DNA from: Planctomycetia bacterium
GTDB lineage: Bacteria; Planctomycetota; Phycisphaerae; Phycisphaerales; SM1A02
NCBI GenBank assembly: GCA_009936695.1
Contig: JAACEA010000260.1
Coordinates: 1-6,261 of the forward strand
Length of the DNA: 6,261 nt
Direction of reading: 5' to 3'
Within the stretch, counting starts at the first letter, position 1; the number at the start of each line of letters is the position of its first letter. The notes beneath the pieces are model-generated. The model was not told the origin of the DNA. It saw only the letters and a program-made list of their open reading frames with translations, and made no database searches. The position numbers were made by a program, and so were the translations under genes. Shown here in pieces: positions 1 through 6,151 of this stretch.

Positions 1-1
1 G

Positions 2-127
2 GAATCCCTGAAGGCGATCGAGACCGCCCGGCACGAAGATGCCGACGGTCGGATCGTCCACGAGGTGGAGGCGTGGACCCGCGGACTCGCGGCCGCCGTG
101 GAGGTCGAGCTCCCGGCCACGACCTGA
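2..127 (+). CDS. C-terminal fragment of an upstream protein, function not recognised
   Basis: An open frame enters from the left edge and stops at TGA 125-127, giving 41 residues beginning ESLKAIETARHEDADGRIV and ending ELPATT. Codons prefer G or C at third positions as in the following genes, which supports real coding. The segment is acidic and probably helical, with no motif I recognise. A Gfo/Idh/MocA-type oxidoreductase tail, which often ends with a helix and a 'GR-V' turn, crossed my mind, but the match is too weak to claim. It lies on the same strand only 36 bases before the symporter start, so it is probably an earlier gene of the same transcription unit and may belong to the same sugar-utilisation function. 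Confidence 0.65.
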   Translation, partial: ESLKAIETARHEDADGRIVHEVEAWTRGLAAAVEVELPATT

Positions 128-132
128 TCGTT

Positions 133-149
133 CGGCGGCGGCGGCGGCG
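133..149. repeat. CGG trinucleotide repeat in the spacer before the symporter
   Basis: Five CGG units plus CG lie between the upstream stop (125-127) and the symporter GTG (164). The repeat occupies the place where a Shine-Dalgarno sequence would be expected, and no good AGGAGG-like motif is visible there. The symporter may therefore be translated by coupling or from a weak site (GGCGAG at about 146-151). It may simply be compositional. Confidence 0.5.
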
Positions 150-163
150 AGTACGATTCAATC

Positions 164-2515
164 GTGCATCTCTCGACCCTCGACTGGTCCATCCTCGGCG
201 GTTGCTTCACGGTCCTCGTCGTGGCCGCGATTGCGACGAACCGGTACGCCCGTTCGGTCTCGGGTTTTCTCGCCGCGAATCGATGCGCCGGGCGGTACCT
301 GATCGCGGTGAGCTACGGGATGGCCCAGCTCGGGGTCATCTCGCTCGTCTGGTTCTGGCAGCAGTACTACAAGGTCGGGTTCACCAGCATCTGGTGGGGG
401 TTCATGGAGAACCCCGCGATGATCCTCATCGCGCTCTCGGGCTGGGTGGTCTATCGGTTCCGCCAGACCCGCGCCCTGACCATGGCGCAGTTCTTCGAGA
501 TCCGGTACTCCCGCCGGTTCCGCGTCTTCGCCGGACTCGTCGCGTTTCTCTCGGGCATCATCAACTACGGGATCTTCCCCGCGGTGGCGGCCCGGTTCTT
601 CATCGCGCTCTGCGGCCTCCCCGTGCTGACCACGGTCGGTCCCTGGGAAATCCCCACCTTCGCGCTGCTGATGGCGGTCATGCTCGTCACCGCCTTGTTC
701 TTCGTCTTCCTCGGGGGCCAGGTCGCGGTCATCGTCACGGACTTTCTCCAGGGCACCTTCGGGCAGCTCGTCTTCCTCGCCGTGATGTTGTTCCTGCTCG
801 CGACGTATTCGTGGTCCGAGATCGGGGAGACGCTGCTCGCCGCCCCCGAAGGTCAGTCGATGGTGAACCCGTTCGACCTCGGCCAGGAGGCGGACTTCAA
901 CGCCTTCTACTGGGTGATCAGCGTGGTGGTGCTGTTCTACGGGATGCTCGGCTGGCAGGGAACCTCCGGCTACAACGCCGCGGCGATCGACGCCCACGAG
1001 GCGAAGATGGCGAACATCCTCAACGGCTGGCGATTCCGGGTCCTGCTCCTGATCACGCTGGTGCTGCCGATCTGCATCCGCGTGGTGATGACCGGCTCCG
1101 ACCATGCGTCCGATGCCGCGGCCATCGAAGCGATCATCGCGGCGCAACCGCTGGGAGGCGCGGATCCGGAGGTGTTCGCGGCGGAGATCCGGACGCCGGC
1201 CGCGGCGAGTGTGATGCTCCCCTCCGGACTGCTCGGCCTCTTCGCGGCCGCGCTGCTCGGGGCCTTCATCTCGACCAACGACACCTACCTCCATTCCTGG
1301 GGTTCGATCTTCATCCAGGACGTGGTGCTTCCGTTCCGGAAGCGACCGCTCTCGCCGCGGGTCCACCTCTGGCTGCTGCGTGCATCGATCCTCGGGGTGG
1401 CGATCTTCGCCTTCCTCTTCAGCCTGTACTACACCCCGAACCAGTACGTCGCGATGTTCCTCGCGCTCACCGGCGCGATCTTCGTGGGTGGTGCGGGCAG
1501 CGCGATCATCGGTGGTCTGTACTGGCGAAGGGGGACCACCGCCGGCGCCTGGACCGCCATGATCGCGGGCATGACCCTCGCCGGAGGCGGCGTCATCGTC
1601 AAGCAGATCCCAGCGACTCTGGTCCATCCGGGAGAGACCGTCACCTTCCTCTCCGGTTCGATCGAGAACGGACGAGTCGACGTCGTGATTCCCGCGGACG
1701 CCGGAGCGGGCACCAGCCTCGACGTGCCGGGGGCCGGCATCCGGATGCGGATCGACGACTTCGCGGCGGGCGACGGCGATCTCGCGGCGACCGCGGCGAT
1801 CGCGATCGTCGATCCCGTCGACGAACGTGAACTCGGTCGATTCCGGGTCGTGGCCGACGGCTCCACGATGACCGGGGTCGGGGCGGACGGCATGGCGTTG
1901 TCCTGCGAGTTGCGCGGTGGCGCGGTCGGTCTCGCCGGCGTCGCCCTGCGATCGATCGGCGTGATCCGTGACCTCAACGGCCAGATTCTCACCTTCTGCT
2001 CGATCGCGTTGTCGATCTTCCTGTACATCGCGGTGTCGCTGTGCACCTGCCGGGCGCCGTTCGATCTCGACCGCATGCTTCATCGTGAGTCGAGGGACCG
2101 GCGTTCCGATGACGAACCCCGGGCACGATGGTGGGAACGTCTGGGATTCGGCCAGGAGATGACGCGGTGGGATCGAATCGTCACCGCGGTGACGATCTCC
2201 TGGCCGATCTTCTTCACGCTGGTGTTCATCGCGGGAATGCTCCGTCACCTGCTGGCCGGGCCCCTCGGCCTCGAGCCCATCTCGGATGCAGCCTGGCTGG
2301 AGGCCTGGGGCTGGTGGCTCTGGTGCGCCATCGGGACCGCGATGGTGGTCACCGTCTGGTTCACGATCGGCGGTCTGCGTGATCTCGTTCGAATGTTCCG
2401 CCTGATGGGCCGGGTCCAGGCGGACGAACTCGACGATGGTCGGGTGATCGACCATCGAAACGCCGACGAGATTCCGGGGCCCACGGAAACGACGGGAATG
2501 GACGATCATGCGTGA
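164..2515 (+). CDS. Sodium:solute symporter (SSS family) with a large periplasmic insertion; probable sugar or beta-mannoside importer
   Basis: This 783-residue membrane protein is predicted to use the sodium gradient to import a solute across the inner membrane. I count about 14 to 15 hydrophobic segments, roughly at residues 6-24, 44-66, 80-98, 122-141, 165-183, 197-214, 246-264, 290-306, 350-371, 402-421, 426-450, 460-478, 606-627, 671-693 and 709-735. The segment GAFISTNDTYLHSWGSIF (366-383) matches the conserved SSS helix whose adjacent Ser/Thr pair (here S370-T371) contributes the Na2 sodium site in the LeuT fold. GGLYWRRGTTAGAW (450-463) and 'DLDRMLHR' (634-641) also fit a planctomycete/Lentisphaerae SSS subgroup as I remember it. 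The start is GTG 164: an in-frame stop lies at 125-127 and no other start codon intervenes. Most SSS proteins have about 500-650 residues; the excess comes from an insertion at about 484-604 and two C-terminal helices. It overlaps the beta-mannosidase start by 8 bases, so its substrate is probably a beta-mannoside or related sugar; this is inference from context only. Confidence 0.92.
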   Translation: MHLSTLDWSILGGCFTVLVVAAIATNRYARSVSGFLAANRCAGRYLIAVSYGMAQLGVISLVWFWQQYYKVGFTSIWWGFMENPAMILIALSGWVVYRFRQTRALTMAQFFEIRYSRRFRVFAGLVAFLSGIINYGIFPAVAARFFIALCGLPVLTTVGPWEIPTFALLMAVMLVTALFFVFLGGQVAVIVTDFLQGTFGQLVFLAVMLFLLATYSWSEIGETLLAAPEGQSMVNPFDLGQEADFNAFYWVISVVVLFYGMLGWQGTSGYNAAAIDAHEAKMANILNGWRFRVLLLITLVLPICIRVVMTGSDHASDAAAIEAIIAAQPLGGADPEVFAAEIRTPAAASVMLPSGLLGLFAAALLGAFISTNDTYLHSWGSIFIQDVVLPFRKRPLSPRVHLWLLRASILGVAIFAFLFSLYYTPNQYVAMFLALTGAIFVGGAGSAIIGGLYWRRGTTAGAWTAMIAGMTLAGGGVIVKQIPATLVHPGETVTFLSGSIENGRVDVVIPADAGAGTSLDVPGAGIRMRIDDFAAGDGDLAATAAIAIVDPVDERELGRFRVVADGSTMTGVGADGMALSCELRGGAVGLAGVALRSIGVIRDLNGQILTFCSIALSIFLYIAVSLCTCRAPFDLDRMLHRESRDRRSDDEPRARWWERLGFGQEMTRWDRIVTAVTISWPIFFTLVFIAGMLRHLLAGPLGLEPISDAAWLEAWGWWLWCAIGTAMVVTVWFTIGGLRDLVRMFRLMGRVQADELDDGRVIDHRNADEIPGPTETTGMDDHA
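1613..1975 (+). other. Inserted beta-rich domain of the symporter, predicted periplasmic
   Basis: Residues about 484-604 of the symporter contain no membrane helix. They are rich in Gly, Asp, Val and Ala, with alternating hydrophobic stretches typical of beta strands, for example GRVDVVIPADAGAG (503-516) and RELGRFRVVADGSTM (555-569). Topology follows from the positive-inside rule and the LeuT fold: the loop FRKRPLSPR (391-399) and the loop with YWRR (453-456) are cytoplasmic, so after the 460-478 helix the chain is outside, and it returns at 606-627 before the strongly charged cytoplasmic loop 628-670. Relatives that I remember have only a short linker here. The reading frame and codon use continue smoothly, so it is not a frameshift artefact. 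I do not recognise the fold; a ligand-binding or sensing module is a guess. Confidence 0.6.
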
Positions 2516-5042
2516 CAGCCGTGTCCTGAACGATTCGTGGCGGGTTCACCGTGAGGACGGACCCGACTGTCCGATCGAACTGCCGGCGGAAGGCGTCGAC
2601 GCGGTGGTTCCGGGATGCGTGCACCTCGATCTCATCCGACTCGGTCTGATGGCCCACCCCGATCTCGGCGAGGGCGAGGCCGATCAGGCCTGGATCGGTC
2701 GCACCGACTGGACCTGGAGACGGCCCCTCGGTCCCGACGATCGAATCGACGTGGAGAACGATGCGGACGCGGTCTGCGAAGTCGTCTTCGATTCGATCGA
2801 CACCGTCGGCGAGGTCCGGCTGGGCGACGACGTCCTGGGCCACGTCGAGAATCAGTTCCACGCGCACCGATTCCGGATTCCCGCGGAAGCGTTCGCGGAA
2901 CACCGCATGCTCGAGGTGTCGCTGCGTGGACCGGTGACCGAACTCGAACGTCGGGTCGAGGCGTACGGGGACCGGCCGGTGAACGCGGATGGCGACTGGG
3001 GCGTGTATTCGTATCTGCGGAAAGCGGCTTGCAGCTTCGGATGGGACTGGGGACCGAAGTGCCCGAGTCTCGGGCTTCCCGGCGACGTCCGACTCGAACG
3101 ATGGCGCGACGCCCGCATCGACGCGGTGCGACCTCTCGTGACCACCTGCAACGACCGGCTCGCGATTCTCGAGGTGTCGGTCGACGTGGTGCGCGATCCG
3201 GTGACGTCCGGAGATGGTGAACTTCGGGCGACCGTTCGACTCGAAGCGCCGGACGGCCGGATCTTCGAGGCGGAAGGTGTCGCGGATCCCGAGTCGGATC
3301 ACGTCATGATGCGCCTGGAGATCCCGAATCCCCAGCGTTGGTGGCCGCGGGGTCGGGGTCCGCAGCCGCTTCACGATCTCCAGATCGACCTGCACCGAGG
3401 AGACACCGCGCTCGACCGCGACCGCCGCCGGGTCGGGCTGCGAATCGTCGCCCTCGACACGGGCCGCGATCCGGAAGGCTCTCGATTCCGCATCGTGGTC
3501 AACGGCGAACCCATGTTCTGTCGTGGGGCGAACTGGATTCCGGAGGGGCTGTTCCCCGGAACCGCCGCCGACGACCTCGTGATCGCCCGAATCGATCAGG
3601 CGGTCGAGGCGAACTTCGACATGCTCCGGGTCTGGGGCGGTGGCGTCTACGAGTCGAAGGCCTTCTACGACGCGTGCGACGAACGCGGCGTCATGGTCTG
3701 GCAGGACTTCATGTTCGCCTGCGCGACCTATCCGGAGGAGCCGCCATATCCCGATCTGATCGAGCGTGAAGCGAGCTTCCAGATCCGTCGGCTCGCCGCA
3801 CACCCCTCGATCGTCCTGTGGTGCGGTGGAAACGAGAACGTCCTGGCCTGGCGGAACTGGGGATGGAAGGAGCGAATGGATCCGGCCCAGACCTGGGGCC
3901 GACGCTACTTCACCGAGCTGCTGCCGCGGATCGCGTCGTCCCTCGACCCGACACGTCCGTTCCTCCCCGACAGCCCCTGGTCGGGATCGGTCGAGGCGGA
4001 CCCCAACGATCCCGATCACGGCGATCGCCACACATGGGATCTCAAGCTCGAGGACGTGCGGGAGTTGATCCCGCGCTTCGTCAGCGAGTTCGGGCACCAG
4101 GCGCCGCCCGCCCGCCGAACCATGGAGACCGCGATCGGAAGCGGGCCGTTCGCAAGCGAGTCGCCCGACGCGATGGTCGCCTTCGCGGGGCGCCAGCGTG
4201 GGTGGGGCGGCGACCAGGCGCAGTACGACCGATGGATGGACGACTGGTTCCTGCCGCCGTCGGATCTCGACGGGCGAATCTGGCGGATGCAGCTCCTGCA
4301 GGCTCGGGCCACCACCTTCACGTACGAGTGGTTGCGTCTCCATTCGAAGCGCTGCGGCGGTGCGCTCGTCTGGCAGTTGAACGACGCCTGGACCGGGCAC
4401 TCGTGGTCGCTCATCGACGTCGCGGGTCGTCCGAAGCCGGCGTGGTGGGCCGCCCGAGCGGCATGCGCGCCGCGGCTCCTTGCATTCTCCGTCGGCGAGG
4501 CGGGCATCGAGATCGCCGCGATCAACGACACCGACGAGCCGTGGGGGGGCGCGTCGTCGAAGGGCGTCCGCATCCGCAGGATCGACATGGCGGGCGTCGA
4601 CCTCGACGCCGCGGCCCTCGAACTCGAGGTGCCCCCGCGCGACACCCGAGCCACCGCGTTGCTTCCCGATCTCGTGATCCCGGCGGATCCCTCGATGGAA
4701 CTGCTGCTCGCCGAGTTCGACGGCCACCGCGCCTTCTGGTTCTACGGGAAGGACGCCTGGCTGTCGCTGCCGAGCCCGGTGTTCGACCTTCGAGTGGACC
4801 GCGTCGCGAAGGACGGTTTCGAAGTGGAACTCACCGCACGGACGATTCTTCGTGATCTCCATCTCGATGAAGCCGCGCTTGGCGACGTCGTGCGGGTCGA
4901 TGCGAACCTGCGTTGTCTGCTTCCCGGCGACGTCGCGACCTTTCGGATCGACGGGGTGTCGTCCCTTCAGGAGAAGGACCTGCGGCGGGCCGGTGTGCTC
5001 CGCACCGCGAACGACTGTGGGCCCGCGGCGGCGGCTCGCTGA
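2508..5042 (+). CDS. Beta-mannosidase, glycoside hydrolase family 2, cytoplasmic
   Basis: This 844-residue enzyme is predicted to release mannose from the non-reducing end of beta-mannosides (EC 3.2.1.25). The N-terminal part has the jelly-roll signature of beta-mannosidases: VPGCVHLDLIRLGL (34-47), then 'WIGRTDWTWRR' (62-72) and 'GDWGVYSYLRKAACSFGWDWG' split over 162-182. An immunoglobulin-like region follows at about 200-320, then the TIM barrel with RVWGGGVYES (374-383) and VWQDFMFACATYP (397-409). The proposed acid/base is E443 in LWCGGNEN (437-444) and the nucleophile E527 in RFVSEFGHQAPP (523-534). VWQLNDAWTGHSWSLID (621-637) closes the barrel and is typical of the group. Length is normal for the family and there is no signal peptide, so the enzyme should act on imported substrate. 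The ATG at 2508 overlaps the symporter stop by 8 bases, with GGGA at 2494-2497 as a possible ribosome site, so the two genes are probably translationally coupled. GH2 subfamily specificity (exo-mannosidase on mannobiose, chitobiose-linked mannose or other) cannot be settled by reading alone. Confidence 0.94.
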   Translation: MRDSRVLNDSWRVHREDGPDCPIELPAEGVDAVVPGCVHLDLIRLGLMAHPDLGEGEADQAWIGRTDWTWRRPLGPDDRIDVENDADAVCEVVFDSIDTVGEVRLGDDVLGHVENQFHAHRFRIPAEAFAEHRMLEVSLRGPVTELERRVEAYGDRPVNADGDWGVYSYLRKAACSFGWDWGPKCPSLGLPGDVRLERWRDARIDAVRPLVTTCNDRLAILEVSVDVVRDPVTSGDGELRATVRLEAPDGRIFEAEGVADPESDHVMMRLEIPNPQRWWPRGRGPQPLHDLQIDLHRGDTALDRDRRRVGLRIVALDTGRDPEGSRFRIVVNGEPMFCRGANWIPEGLFPGTAADDLVIARIDQAVEANFDMLRVWGGGVYESKAFYDACDERGVMVWQDFMFACATYPEEPPYPDLIEREASFQIRRLAAHPSIVLWCGGNENVLAWRNWGWKERMDPAQTWGRRYFTELLPRIASSLDPTRPFLPDSPWSGSVEADPNDPDHGDRHTWDLKLEDVRELIPRFVSEFGHQAPPARRTMETAIGSGPFASESPDAMVAFAGRQRGWGGDQAQYDRWMDDWFLPPSDLDGRIWRMQLLQARATTFTYEWLRLHSKRCGGALVWQLNDAWTGHSWSLIDVAGRPKPAWWAARAACAPRLLAFSVGEAGIEIAAINDTDEPWGGASSKGVRIRRIDMAGVDLDAAALELEVPPRDTRATALLPDLVIPADPSMELLLAEFDGHRAFWFYGKDAWLSLPSPVFDLRVDRVAKDGFEVELTARTILRDLHLDEAALGDVVRVDANLRCLLPGDVATFRIDGVSSLQEKDLRRAGVLRTANDCGPAAAAR

Positions 5043-5073
5043 GACGAACTCGCGGAAATCATGCAGAAAAAGT

Positions 5074-5085
5074 TTCGGATCCGAA
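5074..5085. repeat. 12-base perfect palindrome TTCGGATCCGAA
   Basis: The palindrome begins 31 bases after the beta-mannosidase stop codon. A perfect 12-base dyad could be a repressor operator or an RNA stem, but with no loop bases it would make only a short hairpin in RNA. No second copy was noticed upstream of the operon, so a regulatory role is only a possibility. Confidence 0.35.
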
Positions 5086-5214
5086 GGCCGTCGGCTGCGC
5101 AAACATTGCAGGTGCCGAGGTTCATCCACCCAACGCCTGGTGGAGTCGCGCGGCCCGACGGAAAACGGGTTCTGCGGCTTGGAAGCGGCGTTTTTCGTGC
5201 TTTTGACCGGGGAA

Positions 5215-5427
5215 TCAAGCGTCGAAAAAGGCATCGATTCTCGAATGATGGAAGGCTGGAGCGAGTTGTCCGGGTGTTCGGTTTCGCTCGGTTCCATGCT
5301 TCAGTCCGGGAAAAGACTGAAGAAAAACCTCGCATGAGCCGAACAAACAGACAGCGAGGTCGTAATTTGACGGCCAGGAACAAGCGGAAACCCGCCGCGG
5401 CGGACGACCGACGATTCGAACAGTCAT
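5215..5427 (-). CDS. Doubtful 70-codon minus-strand frame with a perfect Shine-Dalgarno sequence
   Basis: On the minus strand AGGAGG (5441-5436) stands eight bases before ATG (5427-5425), an ideal ribosome binding site and better than that of any confident gene here. The frame runs 70 codons and stops at 5215. The product begins MTVRIVGRPPRRVSA, has three Cys and no recognisable domain or membrane segment. Codon choice is unlike the neighbouring genes, with many T- and A-ending codons. The same bases read on the plus strand are the pyrimidine tract before the terminator, so the match may be fortuitous. Confidence 0.15.
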   Translation of the reverse strand: MTVRIVGRPPRRVSACSWPSNYDLAVCLFGSCEVFLQSFPGLKHGTERNRTPGQLAPAFHHSRIDAFFDA

Positions 5428-5480
5428 CTCTTTCTCCTCCTGCCACCTCGGGGCCTACCGGCGCCGGGGTGGTTGTTTTT
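5299..5480 (+). ncRNA. Candidate structured RNA (leader attenuator, small RNA or 3' UTR) ending in an intrinsic terminator
   Basis: Successive stems are CTTCAGTC/GACTGAAG (5299-5306 with 5315-5322, 8-base loop), ACCTCGC/GCGAGGT (5327-5333 with 5354-5360, 20-base loop), the self-complementary CCGCCGCGGCGG (5392-5403), an unpaired pyrimidine tract TCTCTTTCTCCTCCT (5427-5441), and the terminator at 5443-5480. The pyrimidine tract is complementary to ribosome binding sites, as in many small RNAs whose seed lies just before the terminator. GCGAGGT at 5354-5360 could instead pair through CGAGGT with ACCTCG at 5445-5450 of the terminator arm. The 5' end is unknown because no promoter is recognisable. 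It matches no RNA family that I know; conserved sequences of SRP RNA, tmRNA and RNase P RNA were looked for and not found. Transcription is unproven. Confidence 0.35.
5443..5480 (+). terminator. Rho-independent terminator, plus strand
   Basis: The stem is CCACCTCGG (5443-5451) with CCGGGGTGG (5464-5472): nine pairs including one T-G wobble. It continues after a G-G mismatch as GCC/GGC around a TACC loop (5456-5459). The run TTGTTTTT (5473-5480) follows directly. The T-run is only on the plus-strand side, so the terminator works left to right. It lies 400 bases after the beta-mannosidase stop and 108 bases before the ATG at 5589. It could end the mannosidase operon with a long 3' UTR, end a small RNA, or control read-through into the following gene. 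Confidence 0.75.
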
Positions 5481-5588
5481 GGACCGCGGGCCTTCGTGAT
5501 CCGTGCACGGCGCGCTCGAAGAACGGGCGTGCCTCCTCGGGGGTTGGAATCCGTCCGGTACGGTCGAGGGGGGGCCGGAATCGAAGTC

Positions 5589-6140
5589 ATGTACGACGAG
5601 GAGATGCGACGACGGATCCACGAGGCGAAGCGGAGACGGCGGGCGGAACGCATCGACGCGCTTCATCGGGAAGCCGGCCGATCGGGCGGAGAGGGCGGAC
5701 GTGGCTTCTGGTCCCTCGCGTACGACCTGCATTACGCGCCCTGGACCACGAACCTCGATCAGCTTCGTGAGATCGGCGTCGATCCGCCGATGCCGGACGC
5801 CATCGATGACGATGAGATCGGTGCGGCGCTCGACGCGGTGATCATGGGACTCGCGGTGCTTCAAGTCTTCCTGCTCCACACCGATCACCTCGACGACCGG
5901 TCCCTGTATCGCCGGTTGCGACTCGATGTCCTCCACGACCGCGTGCGTGACGTCCCGCCGGCGACGGGATCGCGGGAGTGGATCGATCTGGCCGGCGGCG
6001 TTGATCGCAGTGCCCACCTCGCGGTGCATGCGACCGATGCGGAGCGCGCCTCCCTCGAAGCGGCCGGGGTGATCGTGCCGCCACGGATGGAACGCCGCGC
6101 CGACCGCGATCGCCGACTTCCCCGGCCCGCGTCGGGTTGA
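5589..6140 (+). CDS. Conserved hypothetical protein, small and soluble, planctomycete-type
   Basis: The 183-residue product has no signal peptide and no clear membrane helix. It starts with a highly basic helix (MYDEEMRRRIHEAKRRRRAE, 1-20), continues through 'WTTNLDQLREIGVDPPMPD' (52-70), then a hydrophobic helix (about 75-96) leading to LLHTDHLDDRSLYRRL (95-110), VRDVPPATGSREWIDLA (119-135) and a C-terminal DRDRRLPRP (172-180). The HTDHL-(S/D)DR-LY block with a downstream 'VP-IPP' and W-ID(L) resembles a family I remember as hypothetical proteins in planctomycetes; no function is known to me. The start at 5589 is chosen because the product resembles that family from MYDEE onward and GGA at 5577-5579 gives a nine-base spacing. 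The frame stays open upstream to 5061, but that part looks non-coding. A terminator 108 bases upstream suggests separate or attenuated expression. Confidence 0.8.
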   Translation: MYDEEMRRRIHEAKRRRRAERIDALHREAGRSGGEGGRGFWSLAYDLHYAPWTTNLDQLREIGVDPPMPDAIDDDEIGAALDAVIMGLAVLQVFLLHTDHLDDRSLYRRLRLDVLHDRVRDVPPATGSREWIDLAGGVDRSAHLAVHATDAERASLEAAGVIVPPRMERRADRDRRLPRPASG

Positions 6141-6151
6141 CGCCGGCGTCA
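6138..6151. repeat. 14-base perfect palindrome joining two convergent stop codons
   Basis: TGACGCCGGCGTCA contains the TGA stop of the plus-strand gene (6138-6140) and the stop of the minus-strand gene (6151-6149) as its outer arms. As RNA it could form a stem with a CCGG loop, extended to 6135 and 6154 through one G-C and two G-T pairs, on transcripts from either direction. No T-run follows on either side, so it is at best a weak bidirectional transcription end point or 3' stabiliser. Confidence 0.5.

Larger units (their letters stand above)
5043..5588. other. Intergenic region rich in inverted repeats, non-coding in character
   Basis: These 546 bases separate the beta-mannosidase stop from the next convincing start. 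A plus-strand frame stays open from ATG 5061 into the next gene, but its codons (AAA, AGG, TTT, ACA) differ from the G/C-ending codons of the neighbours, its product is an Arg-rich low-complexity stretch, and an intrinsic terminator lies inside it, so I treat it as non-coding. Inverted repeats I can verify are 5074-5085 (12-base perfect palindrome), TCCACC/GGTGGA at 5125-5144, a bulged hairpin at 5232-5250, 8-base arms at 5299-5322, 7-base arms at 5327-5360, a GC palindrome at 5392-5403, the terminator at 5443-5480, and CCGTGCACGG at 5501-5510. I see no convincing -35/-10 promoter on either strand, although TTGACC at 5203-5208 and TTGACG at 5368-5373 resemble -35 boxes. Confidence 0.7.

Noticed and set aside
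73..1830. Plus-strand frame of 585 codons overlapping the symporter
   Set aside because: It is an alternate frame of the symporter with an Arg/Gly/Pro-rich product and no hydrophobic segments; the symporter frame carries the conserved SSS motifs.
158..2509. Minus-strand open frame of 783 codons opposite the symporter
   Set aside because: It mirrors the symporter codon for codon, as happens in GC-rich genes where antisense stops are rare. Its product is a low-complexity string of Arg, Glu, Asp and His with no domain.
5182..5204. Possible second terminator: AAGC/GCTT followed by TTTT
   Set aside because: The stem is only about six pairs, interrupted by unpaired bases, and the T-run is short, so it does not reach the usual strength of an intrinsic terminator.
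5203..5231. TTGACC as a -35 promoter element
   Set aside because: At 16-18 bases downstream only an AAAAGG-like sequence is found, with no acceptable -10 element.
2361..5297. Minus-strand open frame of 978 codons opposite the beta-mannosidase
   Set aside because: The plus-strand frame has unmistakable GH2 motifs and catalytic residues. The antisense product is Arg/Asp-rich with no recognisable family, and it runs across the non-coding intergenic region.
5413..5421. GATTCGAAC resembling a tRNA T-loop
   Set aside because: The flanking bases on neither strand form the five-pair T stem, and no acceptor or anticodon arm is present, so it is not a tRNA or a clear attachment-site remnant.
5061..5588. 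N-terminal extension of the 183-residue protein back to ATG 5061
   Set aside because: The extension has unusual codons, Arg-rich low complexity, several inverted repeats and an intrinsic terminator inside it. The remembered family begins near MYDEE.
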